Source: an uncultured Anaerofilum sp. (GTDB taxonomy: Bacteria; Bacillota; Clostridia; Oscillospirales; Ruminococcaceae). Taken from it: DNA of 64,000 bases. Positions 15,868 through 24,451 of this stretch are shown piece after piece. The notes beneath the pieces are model-generated. The model was not told the origin of the DNA, made no database searches, and worked only from the letters and a program-made list of their open reading frames with translations. The position numbers and the translations under genes were made by a program. The number at the start of each line of letters is the position of its first letter. Positions within the stretch are counted from its first letter, which is position 1. Where the stretch lies: assembly GCA_944385945.1 (NCBI GenBank), contig CALWZD010000039.1, positions 1 through 64,000 of the forward strand, in the 5' to 3' direction.

Positions 15868-16980
15868 TCATCCGACCATGATCTGATACCCGTTTTGCTG
15901 TGCGGCTTGGCGCAAAGCATCGTCGGGCTGTGTGGACAAACGACAAATCAACGACTTTCCGTTTGCCGCATCGGCAGCTGCCTGTAAAACAGCGACAGGG
16001 TCTGCCGTATCTGCCGGTAGTTGTACCACCAGATTCTGCATTGCAAGGCTGCCTGTTGCTACACCCGCTGCCCGCAAGTCTTCGCCTGTTACAGCTGCTG
16101 CGGAATATTGGAACCAGCAAGTAGCTTTTTGCTCCAGCGCAGTCTGCCACTGTTCAATGCACTCATTCAAAGCGGCATCGTACGTTTTGCCGGCTGTGTC
16201 GCCAAAGCTTGCATAAGCAAGGCTATACACCTGTGGCATCTGTACCCCGTTGAACAAAATGGTTTCGTAACCCATTTCGGTCGCTTCCACTGCAAGATCC
16301 TGCACATACTGGCGGGCAGTTGCCGAATAGGGGTTCAGCCACGGTTTTCCGCCGGCGTCTGCCGAGTTGTCCAACCACAGCACACCGGCTGTTTCACCGG
16401 CATACTGTACCGCCATGTCACGGTCGTTGTAGGCTGCTTTGGGGTCTTGGAACGCCCAAATCTCTGCCACTGGTACGATCCCCTGCTGTTTGAAAGCGTC
16501 AGTAACAGCGGCTGCGTCAATAGGCGTTTGCGAAAGGCTGACAGCCGCTTTTTCCACACCGGAAGCATAGGTCACGGTGCCGTCCTGAGCCTTTAAGGTG
16601 ACGACAGCATACTTCACATTCTGTGCTGCCAACTGCTGGGCAGTTTGCTGTGCCAGCTCAGCGGTAGCAACCGATTGCAGCGAAACGGTCGCCCAATCGC
16701 CGTCCGGCTGCGGAGTCGGGGTGGGGGTGGGAGTTGCGGTCGGTTCGGGTTGCGGGGTTTGCTCGGTGGTCTGAGATTGGCTTTCGGGGGTTTCCGATTG
16801 CCCTTTCAGCCCAAAATACCACAGGTGAGTCCCCCAGTCTAAAATGGGACGTGCCAGAAAATAGCTTGCCGCAAACAACAGTAGCAAAAGGACGATCCAG
16901 CGAATGAGTTTTTTGCGACGAAACTGTTTTGTGTCAAAGCTGCCTTTATAGCGTTTGATCTTTCTTCCTTTGTTCCTCAT
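15868..16980 (-). CDS. Membrane-anchored TIM-barrel-like protein (DUF4015/GH-like)
   Basis: A 370-residue protein with a basic N-terminus, one membrane helix (about 28-45), a Pro/Thr/Gln-rich linker (62-95) and an extracytoplasmic domain (about 95-370). Segments such as NVKYAVVTLKAQDGTVTY, GIVPVAEIWAFQDP, GVLWLDNS and TARQYVQDLAVEATEMGY follow the pattern of putative glycoside hydrolases of the DUF4015 type; catalytic acids are not certain. It lies 15 bp after the RnfA-like gene and is probably the last gene of that operon. The family call is from pattern only. Confidence 0.6.
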   Translation of the reverse strand: MRNKGRKIKRYKGSFDTKQFRRKKLIRWIVLLLLLFAASYFLARPILDWGTHLWYFGLKGQSETPESQSQTTEQTPQPEPTATPTPTPTPQPDGDWATVSLQSVATAELAQQTAQQLAAQNVKYAVVTLKAQDGTVTYASGVEKAAVSLSQTPIDAAAVTDAFKQQGIVPVAEIWAFQDPKAAYNDRDMAVQYAGETAGVLWLDNSADAGGKPWLNPYSATARQYVQDLAVEATEMGYETILFNGVQMPQVYSLAYASFGDTAGKTYDAALNECIEQWQTALEQKATCWFQYSAAAVTGEDLRAAGVATGSLAMQNLVVQLPADTADPVAVLQAAADAANGKSLICRLSTQPDDALRQAAQQNGYQIMVG

Positions 16981-16995
16981 CGTGTACCCCTCCGC

Positions 16996-17607
16996 TTAGA
17001 ATGCCACCATGTGACCGGTAAAGCCGTAGATCGCCAGCGCAAGCACAGCGATGTACAACAGCGTGACAGGAAGCCCTTGGAACGTGTTGGGTACTGAACG
17101 GTTTTTCAACTTTCGCTGTGCTTCGGTCACCGCCAGCAGCGCAAAGGTATATCCTGCTGCACTGCCCAAAGCAAATCCCATCGTTTGCACAAAGGTAAAG
17201 TTTTGTCCAGTGGTAAGGAACAAACAACCCAATACGGCACAGTTGAAAGTCGCCATTGGCAGCATCCGTGCCACTTTGTTCGCAGCCGAAAGTTTCAGCA
17301 GCGTAACCGCTACAAGCACGATGCCCAATCCTGCTGCACTGCACAGCAGCATCACCAGTGGGCGAAGCATTGCACGCCATTCGACCGGTGCGAGCAAAAA
17401 CTTGTTACACAAAAACGCCAACGGCGCACTGATAAGCTGCACTGCACACATACACGCACAAAACAGCAAACTGCCGGTCGCACCGTCATCCACCAGTTTG
17501 ACCAACCGTGAAACACCCAGCGCACGACTGAACACGGCATTTTGGGCAAAAATTGCTACTACTGCATAGATGAAAAAGGAGGAAAGTGTTTGAACGAGCA
17601 TATTCAT
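16996..17607 (-). CDS. RnfA/NqrE-like membrane protein lacking one cluster cysteine
   Basis: A 203-residue, six-helix protein of the RnfA/NqrE family. The start QNAVFSRALGVSRL aligns with the usual NNFVLSRFLGICPFLGVSK but lacks the ICPF cysteine; the second cysteine is kept (Cys123 in MLPMATFNCAVLG). In Rnf/Nqr these cysteines hold an intramembrane 2Fe-2S cluster shared with RnfE/NqrD. It overlaps the RnfE-like gene by 4 bp (ATGA). A GGAGG about 13 bases upstream supports the ATG at 17607. Electron transfer by this copy is doubtful. Confidence 0.82.
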   Translation of the reverse strand: MNMLVQTLSSFFIYAVVAIFAQNAVFSRALGVSRLVKLVDDGATGSLLFCACMCAVQLISAPLAFLCNKFLLAPVEWRAMLRPLVMLLCSAAGLGIVLVAVTLLKLSAANKVARMLPMATFNCAVLGCLFLTTGQNFTFVQTMGFALGSAAGYTFALLAVTEAQRKLKNRSVPNTFQGLPVTLLYIAVLALAIYGFTGHMVAF

Positions 17608-18248
17608 TGGTACTTCTTCGCCTCCATATTGATCCATTTTTTCAGCACGTTTACTGCGCCACGCCAAAAAGCACACAGCAACGCCACTACGATGAACCCA
17701 CCGCTTGCCAGATTTGCCATCGGCAGAATGGGAGTTTCGACCAGCTGCATTCCAAACAAGCTGCCCAGTGACAAGAACTCCCGCAGCATACCGACCAAAA
17801 AGATGACCAAGGCATAACCGGCGGTCGTCAACAAACCTTTGCGCAAAGCGGTCGTCCATTTTTCGGGGGTGTTGCGTTCATATCGCTTGATAATGATGGG
17901 TTCTACGATGAGCAACGGCAAATAGATGCCCAGCGATACGATTTGCACATCGTACCAATCTTTCATCAGATAATATGCGCCGATATACAGCACCGCTGCC
18001 GACAAACAATATGCAAGCGCACGAAACTTCAAAACCTTGCTTACAAAGCTGCCCAACACACGGGTAGGTGTAAGCATCAGCAACACCATGGTTGCCAGCA
18101 TCAGTGCGTTTTTTCCGTTACTTGCAGCAACCACCAACGGTGCCAGCCCAAGCCCCGACATGATAACGGGATTGTTCAAAAAAATGCGGTCGCTTTTTGC
18201 GATTCGTGCGTAATTTTCGTTTAAATACTGTACACGCTTAGCCCACAT
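17604..18248 (-). CDS. RnfE/NqrD-like membrane protein lacking both cluster cysteines
   Basis: A 214-residue, about six-helix protein of the RnfE/NqrD family (NPVIMSGLGLAPLVVAASN near residue 26 aligns with NPVFVQVLGLCPTLAVT). The first cluster cysteine is Ala36, and the second, normally in VNCIILGRAEAF, is replaced by VEPIIIKRYERN (Glu116-Pro117). It overlaps the RnfD-like gene by 11 bp and the RnfA-like gene by 4 bp. The family membership is clear; loss of both metal ligands suggests a structural or transport role rather than redox. Confidence 0.82.
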   Translation of the reverse strand: MWAKRVQYLNENYARIAKSDRIFLNNPVIMSGLGLAPLVVAASNGKNALMLATMVLLMLTPTRVLGSFVSKVLKFRALAYCLSAAVLYIGAYYLMKDWYDVQIVSLGIYLPLLIVEPIIIKRYERNTPEKWTTALRKGLLTTAGYALVIFLVGMLREFLSLGSLFGMQLVETPILPMANLASGGFIVVALLCAFWRGAVNVLKKWINMEAKKYQ

Positions 18249-19245
18249 GACCGAGTCCCCCTTTGTATCTTGCCATCAACTTAGCGGTGGTACGGTCGAT
18301 ATAGCCTGCACCGGCATTCATGACCAGCAGCGCAAAGCAAACACCTGTTTCGTAGGTGCCGTAATAGCGGTACATCATGGTAAGCACACCCCAAGCCAGA
18401 CCGTAGATCAGGCGGGCAAGGGTGTTTTTTGGGGTGGTGCAGGGTTCGCAGGAAAGGAACACTGCGCTGAACAGCATCGCACCGCTGAGCAGTTCGAATT
18501 TTACCGATTGCACACGCTGTGCCACATTCTGCCATACCATGCCTTGCACCTCGCCAATGCGGGGGAAACACCATGCAATAAACACCGCACCCGCCAAAAA
18601 TCCCAGCGGTACCAGCAGGTCGATGCGTTTACGAATGAGCAAAAACAGCCCACAGCTGGCGATGATTAGCACGGGTGCTGTTCCGATGGTCGTGGCATAG
18701 TTGCCCAAAATCAGGTCGATCTGCCCGACCGTGGGGATTCCTCCCGCCCGCATCACACTGCTCACGCTTTCGGTATACTGCACCGTGTCCAGTGCGCCCC
18801 AAAGCGGCATGGTGCGCTGAAAGGGTGTGGGATAAGAAAACACATACTCCGGCCAGCTGATCGCTGCAATCGTATAACTTACGGCGGTAGGATGGAACGG
18901 ATATGCTCCGTAACCACCAAACGCTTCTTTTGCAAGAAACACCCCGATCGCCACACTCACCACTACAACGTAATAGGGGACTGTCGCCGGCAGCAGCATC
19001 GCAAGCAACGAAGCGTGTACTGTGCTGCTGTCTTCGGTATGGTCATACTTTCGGCTGCGCAGAATGCTCACGATACGGCTGCACACCTTTGCGGTGACCA
19101 CTGCCACCAGCCACACTACCAGTGGACGCAGACCGTACAAAAAAATCGCCCATGCCAGCAGCGGAAGCATCATGCACAGGTAATCGGTGTGCAAACTATG
19201 CGCCGGATGCCGTGGCAAGGAAGCAGTTCTTTTTCTTTGCGCCAT
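18238..19245 (-). CDS. RnfD/NqrB-like membrane protein without flavin-attachment motif
   Basis: A 335-residue, multi-helix protein of the NqrB/RnfD family: HTDYLCMMLPLLAWA at the start, LLPATVPYYVVVVSVAIGVFLAKEAFGGYG (residues about 84-113), and the C-terminal conserved CEPCTTPKN. The S-G-A-T motif, in which Thr carries covalent FMN, is not found; the equivalent stretch reads ESVSSVMRAGGIPTVG (about 159-174). NPF-NPA is also altered to YPF-HPT. It begins 2 bp after rpe and is followed directly by the RnfE-like gene, where complete operons have rnfG in between. Confidence 0.83.
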   Translation of the reverse strand: MAQRKRTASLPRHPAHSLHTDYLCMMLPLLAWAIFLYGLRPLVVWLVAVVTAKVCSRIVSILRSRKYDHTEDSSTVHASLLAMLLPATVPYYVVVVSVAIGVFLAKEAFGGYGAYPFHPTAVSYTIAAISWPEYVFSYPTPFQRTMPLWGALDTVQYTESVSSVMRAGGIPTVGQIDLILGNYATTIGTAPVLIIASCGLFLLIRKRIDLLVPLGFLAGAVFIAWCFPRIGEVQGMVWQNVAQRVQSVKFELLSGAMLFSAVFLSCEPCTTPKNTLARLIYGLAWGVLTMMYRYYGTYETGVCFALLVMNAGAGYIDRTTAKLMARYKGGLGHVG

Positions 19246-19247
19246 AA

Positions 19248-19907
19248 TTATGCCTCCTGTCCTCGCAGGGCAGCAACAGCGTCCTGTGGAACGGCAGCAC
19301 GGAACACTGCACTGCCTGCAACCAGTACGTCAGCACCTGCCGCAACACACGCCGCACCCGTAGTGGGATTTACCCCACCGTCTACCTGTATCATCAGATC
19401 CGGACGCCCGATCTCGACCGCCTTTTGGCGGATGGCAGAGATCTTGTCCAGTGCGCTTTCCATAAATGCCTGTCCGCCAAAGCCCGGCTCTACGCTCATC
19501 ACAAGCACCATGTCCAACTGTTCCAGCCACGGAAACACTTCCTGTGCAGGGGTAGCAGGCTTGATGGAAACAGCAACTTTGCAGCCTGCTGCACGGATGG
19601 CATCAATGGTCTGCTGCACATCGCTTTCGGATTCCAGATGAAAGGTGATGAGGCTTGCACCTGCATTGGCAAACGGGGTGATATACTTCAGCGGATGCGA
19701 GATCATCAAATGCACATCGTAAAACGCCTCGGGCAAAGCCTTGTGCAAACTTTCCAGCACAGGCACACCCAGCGAGATGTTCGGCACGAAATGACCGTCC
19801 ATGACGTCGATATGCAGCATATCGGCACCTGCATCCAGCACCATCTTACATTGTTCGCCCAGCTGCGCAAAATCGGCAGCCAAAATCGAGGGGCTGATCT
19901 TAACCAT
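19248..19907 (-). CDS. rpe: Ribulose-phosphate 3-epimerase
   Basis: A 219-residue TIM-barrel epimerase interconverting ribulose-5-P and xylulose-5-P. It shows ISPSILAADFAQL, HIDVMDGHFVPN, DVHLMISHP and VDGGVN with the catalytic Asp residues and metal ligands. AGGAGG precedes the ATG at 19907. No clear promoter lies between it and the terminator at 19980-20000. Its stop is 2 bp from the RnfD-like gene, so it is the first gene of that transcription unit; in many Firmicutes rpe follows rsgA and prkC instead. Confidence 0.94.
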   Translation of the reverse strand: MVKISPSILAADFAQLGEQCKMVLDAGADMLHIDVMDGHFVPNISLGVPVLESLHKALPEAFYDVHLMISHPLKYITPFANAGASLITFHLESESDVQQTIDAIRAAGCKVAVSIKPATPAQEVFPWLEQLDMVLVMSVEPGFGGQAFMESALDKISAIRQKAVEIGRPDLMIQVDGGVNPTTGAACVAAGADVLVAGSAVFRAAVPQDAVAALRGQEA

Positions 19908-19979
19908 AAACGTCCTCCTGTTGAAACGAAACTGAATTACTGAACGGACGAATTTATTTCATCCCTTTGCGGCACGACC

Positions 19980-20000
19980 AAAAGCGGCTCCACCGCTTTT
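19980..20000 (-). terminator. Terminator after the second histidine kinase
   Basis: AAAAGCGG/CCGCTTTT stem with loop CTCCA and T-runs on both sides, about 120 bp after the kinase stop. Confidence 0.75.
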
Positions 20001-20119
20001 TTGCCACAAAGCCATTTATCATCTGCGTGTCTTTTAGACAACAGTTTCTATTTTACCCGAATTTTTTTCGGATTGCAAACCGTATCCCTCAAAAAATTGT
20101 GAAGAAATAGCGATTTTTC

Positions 20120-21571
20120 TTACTTTTTGGCAGATTCCGGCTTTGCCATCGGCAAAGTGAAGCTAAATCTGCACCAACTGCCCTGTTTGCTTTCCACCCA
20201 GATCTTTCCACCCGACAGGTTCACCAATACTTTGCAGATGTGCAGCCCAAGTCCGCTTCCTTTTGCGTTCAAGCCACGGCTTTTGTCCTCTTTGTAAAAG
20301 CGTTCAAAGACGAACGGCAGCGCATCTTCCGAAATTCCTTCGCCGGTGTTTTGGATGTCGATGCGAACATCCTGCCCCTCACGGGTAACCGACAGCGAGA
20401 TGCTGCCTTGTGGTGGGGTGAATTTTATGGCGTTGTCGAAGATGTTGTACACCACTTGATAGACCAGATCCGAATCGGCGTATACCATCATTTTCGCTAA
20501 CCGAAGCCCCACAATTTCGATCTTGTGTTCTTCGATGCGCTGTTCTGCGCTCAGCACCACCGCTGTGAGAGTATCCCAAATATTGTAGTTTGCGGCGTGT
20601 ACCTTGTATTCGCCTGCTTCCAGCTTGCTGATGTCCAGCATATTCTGGGTCAGCCGTGCAAGCCGTCCCACCTCCTGCGACACCAACGACAGATAGTGCT
20701 GCTGCATTTGGGGTGGAATGGTGCCGTCCAGCATACCGTCGATAAAGCCTTTGATGCTGGTCATGGGGGTGCGCAGTTCGTGGGCGATGTTGCCCATAAA
20801 GCTGGCACGGGAGGAGTCGATGCGTTCAAGGCTGCTTGCCATGTTGTTAAAAGTCTGTGCAAGCTGTGCCACTTCGTCGTCCCCCTCTACCGGCACACGC
20901 ACCGAAAAGTCGCCGCCGCCAAACCGCTTGGCAGCTGCTGCGATCCGTCGCAACGGCGTTGTAAGCCGGGTGGTGAGAAGAATGGACAGAACACTTGCCA
21001 CCAGAAGCATCAACCCTGCCGACAGTACAAATGAGGAAAACATATCGCTTACGAACACGTCCATACCGGCAGCGTCCGACGAAGCAAATATATAGCCGAT
21101 CACCTGATCTTGGTCAGAATACAGCGGTCGACCACTGGTATAGTAATTTGAAGTCAAACTTCCGCCCAGTGTTCCCAGTTCAAAGTATTTTCCTTTTTCG
21201 CAAAGTTCATCCATGATACGCTGGGGAATGTTGCGCTGATGGACACAATCCCCGCCTTCGCTGCACATGATGATATTCCCTTGCGGGTCGGCAGCAAAAA
21301 CCAAGTTGCCCGAGCTTTGCCCGATCAATGCGATGGTCGACTGCACACTGGACAGCTCGTCGGAGTTTTTCCATACCTGCAACCCGTTGTCCGGTTCGTA
21401 GGCTTTTGCAGCCGCAATGGAAACGATGTCGTCCAGGGTCTTTTCTTTGTCGGTTTTAAAGTATTCCATCGACAGATACATCTGAAGCAGACCCATCGCC
21501 AAAATGCTGGCGACCAGAACGACCGCTGTCATACTGAAATAGGCGGAACTAATGCTCTTTCGTACCGACAA
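20120..21571 (-). CDS. Sensor histidine kinase with extracellular domain and HAMP
   Basis: A 483-residue kinase: helix 1 (about 10-32), an extracellular sensing domain (33-175), helix 2 (178-200), HAMP (200-255), H-box NIAHELRTPMTSIKG with the phospho-His, N-box YNIFDNAIKFTP, and G boxes IQNTGEGIS and GSGLGLHICK. It lies 6 bp after its response regulator gene. The layout resembles WalK/PhoR-type kinases that sense envelope state, but the signal is not evident. Confidence 0.92.
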   Translation of the reverse strand: MSVRKSISSAYFSMTAVVLVASILAMGLLQMYLSMEYFKTDKEKTLDDIVSIAAAKAYEPDNGLQVWKNSDELSSVQSTIALIGQSSGNLVFAADPQGNIIMCSEGGDCVHQRNIPQRIMDELCEKGKYFELGTLGGSLTSNYYTSGRPLYSDQDQVIGYIFASSDAAGMDVFVSDMFSSFVLSAGLMLLVASVLSILLTTRLTTPLRRIAAAAKRFGGGDFSVRVPVEGDDEVAQLAQTFNNMASSLERIDSSRASFMGNIAHELRTPMTSIKGFIDGMLDGTIPPQMQQHYLSLVSQEVGRLARLTQNMLDISKLEAGEYKVHAANYNIWDTLTAVVLSAEQRIEEHKIEIVGLRLAKMMVYADSDLVYQVVYNIFDNAIKFTPPQGSISLSVTREGQDVRIDIQNTGEGISEDALPFVFERFYKEDKSRGLNAKGSGLGLHICKVLVNLSGGKIWVESKQGSWCRFSFTLPMAKPESAKK

Positions 21572-21577
21572 GGCAGT

Positions 21578-22267
21578 TTACTCCTTTGCTTCGAACTTGT
21601 ACCCTACGCCCCAAACGGTCTTCAGGCTCCATTTTTCGCTTGCGCCCTCCAGCTTTTCACGCAATCGCTTGATGTGTACGTCGATGGTGCGGGAATCGCC
21701 GTAATATTCAAAGCCCCACACCTCGTCCAGCAACTGGTCACGGGTAAACACACGGTTGGGATGCCCTGCCAGATAATGCAACAGTTCCAGCTCTTTGGGG
21801 GGAGCGTCAACGACCTCGCCCTTTACTTTGAGTTCGTAGCGGGACAGGTCGACCGACAGATTGTCGAAACGGATAACTTTATCATCCCCTGCCTCACTGC
21901 CGGAACAACGGCGCAACACCGCTTTGATGCGGGCAATGACCTCTTTGCTGTCGAACGGTTTCACCACATAGTCGTCGGCACCCAGTTCAAGCCCCAACAC
22001 CTTGTCAAAGGTTTCGCCTTTTGCGGTGAGCATGATGACAGGGGTTTCACCTGCTGCACGGATGCGGCGGCATACTTCCCAACCGTCCATTTTCGGCATC
22101 ATCACGTCCAGCAGTACCATGGCAGGATGCTCGCTTTTGAACAGGTTCAATGCAGTTTCTCCATCGTAAGCCAAAAAGGTTTCGTAACCCTCTTTATCCA
22201 AATACAGCCGCAGCAGTTCGCAAATGTTTTTATCGTCATCTGCAATCAAAATCTTCTCATTGGGCAT
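21578..22267 (-). CDS. OmpR/PhoB-family response regulator
   Basis: A 229-residue regulator: receiver domain with DDDKNICELLRLYL, phospho-acceptor Asp in VLLDVMMPKMDGW, Lys in DDYVVKPFDSKE, and a C-terminal winged helix ending VWGVGYKFEAKE. It pairs with the kinase 6 bp downstream. AAGGAG precedes the ATG at 22267, and a TATAAT box lies at 22346-22341 on the minus strand, without a convincing -35. Confidence 0.94.
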   Translation of the reverse strand: MPNEKILIADDDKNICELLRLYLDKEGYETFLAYDGETALNLFKSEHPAMVLLDVMMPKMDGWEVCRRIRAAGETPVIMLTAKGETFDKVLGLELGADDYVVKPFDSKEVIARIKAVLRRCSGSEAGDDKVIRFDNLSVDLSRYELKVKGEVVDAPPKELELLHYLAGHPNRVFTRDQLLDEVWGFEYYGDSRTIDVHIKRLREKLEGASEKWSLKTVWGVGYKFEAKE

Positions 22268-22399
22268 GATTCTTCACTCCTTGTAGTTATTTTACTCAAA
22301 TTTCATTGAAATCAGTCGATATTTTATCAGGATCGTTTTTATTATACTTCATAATTGTGGACAAAAAAAGAACAGCCCTCTTTTTCACGACCTGCAAAA

Positions 22400-22431
22400 A
22401 CAGCAGCAGAACTGCATCGTCCTGCTGCTGT
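22400..22431 (-). terminator. Terminator of ruvX
   Basis: ACAGCAGCAG/CTGCTGCTGT stem with a 12-nt loop, followed by five T on the minus strand, 8 bp past the stop. Confidence 0.85.
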
Positions 22432-22439
22432 GGGCGCAC

Positions 22440-22865
22440 TTATTCCTCTGGGTGATTTTTTCGCCAAGCAAGAAAACTCTCCAAAATGACAGTCGCCGAC
22501 ACCGAGTCTAGCACCTGCTTGCGCTTTTTGCCGAACGTACCGTTTTCGGTCAGGATGCCCGCAGCCGTAACGGTCGTGCTGCGTTCGTCCCACATCTGCA
22601 CGGGCAGTTCTGCTTTCTGCTCCAAGATCGCTGCCAGCTTGCGGCTTTTTTGGGCACGGGCACCCTCGGTACCGTCCATATTGCGTGGCAAACCAAGCAC
22701 CAGCAATTCTGCCTGATGCTCTTTTGCAGCAGCTGCGATCTTGTCGGCAGCTTTCATCATGCTTTTTTCTTCGATTTGGGGCAGCGGTCTTGCCAAAAAT
22801 TCGGTTTTATCGCACACGGCAAGCCCTGTACGGGCATCGCCGTAATCCACAGCCATGATCTTCAT
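22440..22865 (-). CDS. ruvX: Holliday junction resolvase-like protein RuvX/YqgF
   Basis: A 141-residue RNase H-fold protein, MKIMAVDYGDARTGLAVCD at the start with the catalytic Asp in DYGDARTG, LVLGLPRNMDGTEG in the middle and DERSTTVTAAG plus D-S-V-S-A near the C-terminus. The family is implicated in 16S rRNA processing and junction resolution. The ATG at 22865 is chosen because the protein starts exactly at the family N-terminus; a longer frame upstream has no homology. An extended -10 (TATGG-TATGAT) lies about 80 bp upstream. Confidence 0.92.
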   Translation of the reverse strand: MKIMAVDYGDARTGLAVCDKTEFLARPLPQIEEKSMMKAADKIAAAAKEHQAELLVLGLPRNMDGTEGARAQKSRKLAAILEQKAELPVQMWDERSTTVTAAGILTENGTFGKKRKQVLDSVSATVILESFLAWRKNHPEE

Positions 22866-23017
22866 TGTATGCTCCTGTTCCTGTCGTTTTGCCTCCCGTA
22901 CACTGTTCAAAAACAGTTTTACGAGTATGTTCTTACTAATCATACCATAACCGAGCAAGAATAAAAAGTAGTTTCTTTGCAATTTCCACAAAAATCAGCC
23001 CACATACCGTTTCACTA

Positions 23018-23047
23018 TTGCACAATTCATGGGATGAGGGATATAAT
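23018..23047 (+). promoter_or_regulatory. Sigma-A promoter of glyA
   Basis: TTGCAC (23018-23023) and TATAAT (23042-23047) with 18-bp spacing, about 75 bp before the gene. Confidence 0.75.
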
Positions 23048-23052
23048 GATGT

Positions 23053-23071
23053 CACATCGTTCACCGATGTG
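23053..23071 (+). promoter_or_regulatory. 7-bp palindrome at the start of the glyA leader
   Basis: CACATCG-TTCAC-CGATGTG begins about six bases after the -10 box, so it covers the expected transcription start. It could be an operator or a 5' stabilising hairpin; no known regulator is recognised. Confidence 0.5.
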
Positions 23072-23122
23072 GGAAAGTAAAAAAGTCGTATACACGACAA
23101 AAAACAAGAGGAGTGGGAGATC

Positions 23123-24376
23123 ATGTTTGAAACTATGATGGATACTATCGGTTTTGTGGCACAACAAGACCCTGTACTTGCACAGGCGATGCAGTGCGAA
23201 CTGAAACGTCAGCGTGACAATATCGAGCTGATCGCCAGCGAGAACATCGTAAGCCCTGCGGTCATGGCGGCTATGGGCAGCGTACTCACCAACAAATATG
23301 CTGAGGGCTACCCCAACCACCGTTACTATGGCGGTTGTTCTTATGTCGATCAGGTGGAGCAGCTTGCGATCGACCGTGCCTGCCAGCTTTTTGGCGCAAA
23401 ATATGCCAACGTGCAGCCACATTCCGGCGCACAGGCAAACATGGCAGTGTATTTTGCACTGCTGGAACTGGGCGACACCGTGCTAGGCATGGATCTGTCG
23501 CAGGGTGGGCATTTGACCCACGGCAGCCCTGTAAACATGAGCGGACGGTACTTCAACTTTGTTTCGTACGGGGTCGACGCCAACGGCTGGCTGGACTATG
23601 AGCAGGTGCGCCAACTGGCACAACAGCACAAACCCAAATTGATCGTTGCAGGTGCTTCGGCATACTGCCGTAAAATCGAATTTGACCGTCTGGCAGACAT
23701 CGCCAAAGAAGCCGGCGCACTGTTGATGGTGGATATGGCACATATTGCCGGTCTGGTTGCAGGCGGTATGCATCAAAATCCTGTTCCGTATGCCGACGTC
23801 GTGACCACCACTACTCACAAAACCTTGCGTGGACCTCGTGGCGGTCTGATTTTGACCAACAACGAAGAACTGGCAAAGAAGATCAACAAAGCCATTTTCC
23901 CCGGCACACAGGGCGGTCCCTTAGAGCATATCATTGCAGCGAAAGCGGTCTGCTTTGGTGAAGCACTGCGCCCCGAATTTGCAGACTACGCTCGCAAAGT
24001 GGTCGAAAACGCCCAAGCATTGGCAAACCGCCTGACCGAACGTGGCGTAAAGCTGGTGAGTGGTGGCACCGACAACCACCTGATGCTGATCGACCTCTCG
24101 GAACTGGAAATCACCGGCAAAGAACTGGAACACAATCTGGACGAAGTTCGCATCACCGCCAACAAAAACACCGTTCCCGGCGAAAAGCGCAGCCCCTTTG
24201 TGACCAGTGGAGTACGCATCGGCACCCCTGCCGTGACCACCCGTGGATTTGGGACAGCCGAGATGGTGGAGATCGCCGATTGCATCGCCGACTGCATTTT
24301 TGACTTTGACAGCAAAAAAGCTTCGGTGCTTGCCCGTGTACAGGCACTCACCGAAAAATTCCCGCTGTACGAATAA
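23123..24376 (+). CDS. glyA: Serine hydroxymethyltransferase
   Basis: A 417-residue PLP enzyme that converts serine and tetrahydrofolate to glycine and 5,10-methylene-THF, the main one-carbon source. PLP Lys233 lies in [26 protein letters not shown] and [14 protein letters not shown] are also diagnostic. A GGAGTGGGAGATC ribosome region precedes the ATG. It is a single-gene unit with its own promoter and terminator. Confidence 0.96.
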   Translation: MFETMMDTIGFVAQQDPVLAQAMQCELKRQRDNIELIASENIVSPAVMAAMGSVLTNKYAEGYPNHRYYGGCSYVDQVEQLAIDRACQLFGAKYANVQPHSGAQANMAVYFALLELGDTVLGMDLSQGGHLTHGSPVNMSGRYFNFVSYGVDANGWLDYEQVRQLAQQHKPKLIVAGASAYCRKIEFDRLADIAKEAGALLMVDMAHIAGLVAGGMHQNPVPYADVVTTTTHKTLRGPRGGLILTNNEELAKKINKAIFPGTQGGPLEHIIAAKAVCFGEALRPEFADYARKVVENAQALANRLTERGVKLVSGGTDNHLMLIDLSELEITGKELEHNLDEVRITANKNTVPGEKRSPFVTSGVRIGTPAVTTRGFGTAEMVEIADCIADCIFDFDSKKASVLARVQALTEKFPLYE

Positions 24377-24394
24377 AAGCTCTATACAAAAAGC

Positions 24395-24428
24395 ACAGCC
24401 CGCACGATAAAATCTTCGTGCGGGCTGT
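24395..24428 (+). terminator. Bidirectional terminator between glyA and lysS
   Basis: 13-bp perfect stem ACAGCCCGCACGA/TCGTGCGGGCTGT with an 8-nt loop, T-rich after it on both strands, between two convergent genes. Confidence 0.9.
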
Positions 24429-24451
24429 TTTTATTCGAATTATCGAAAATT

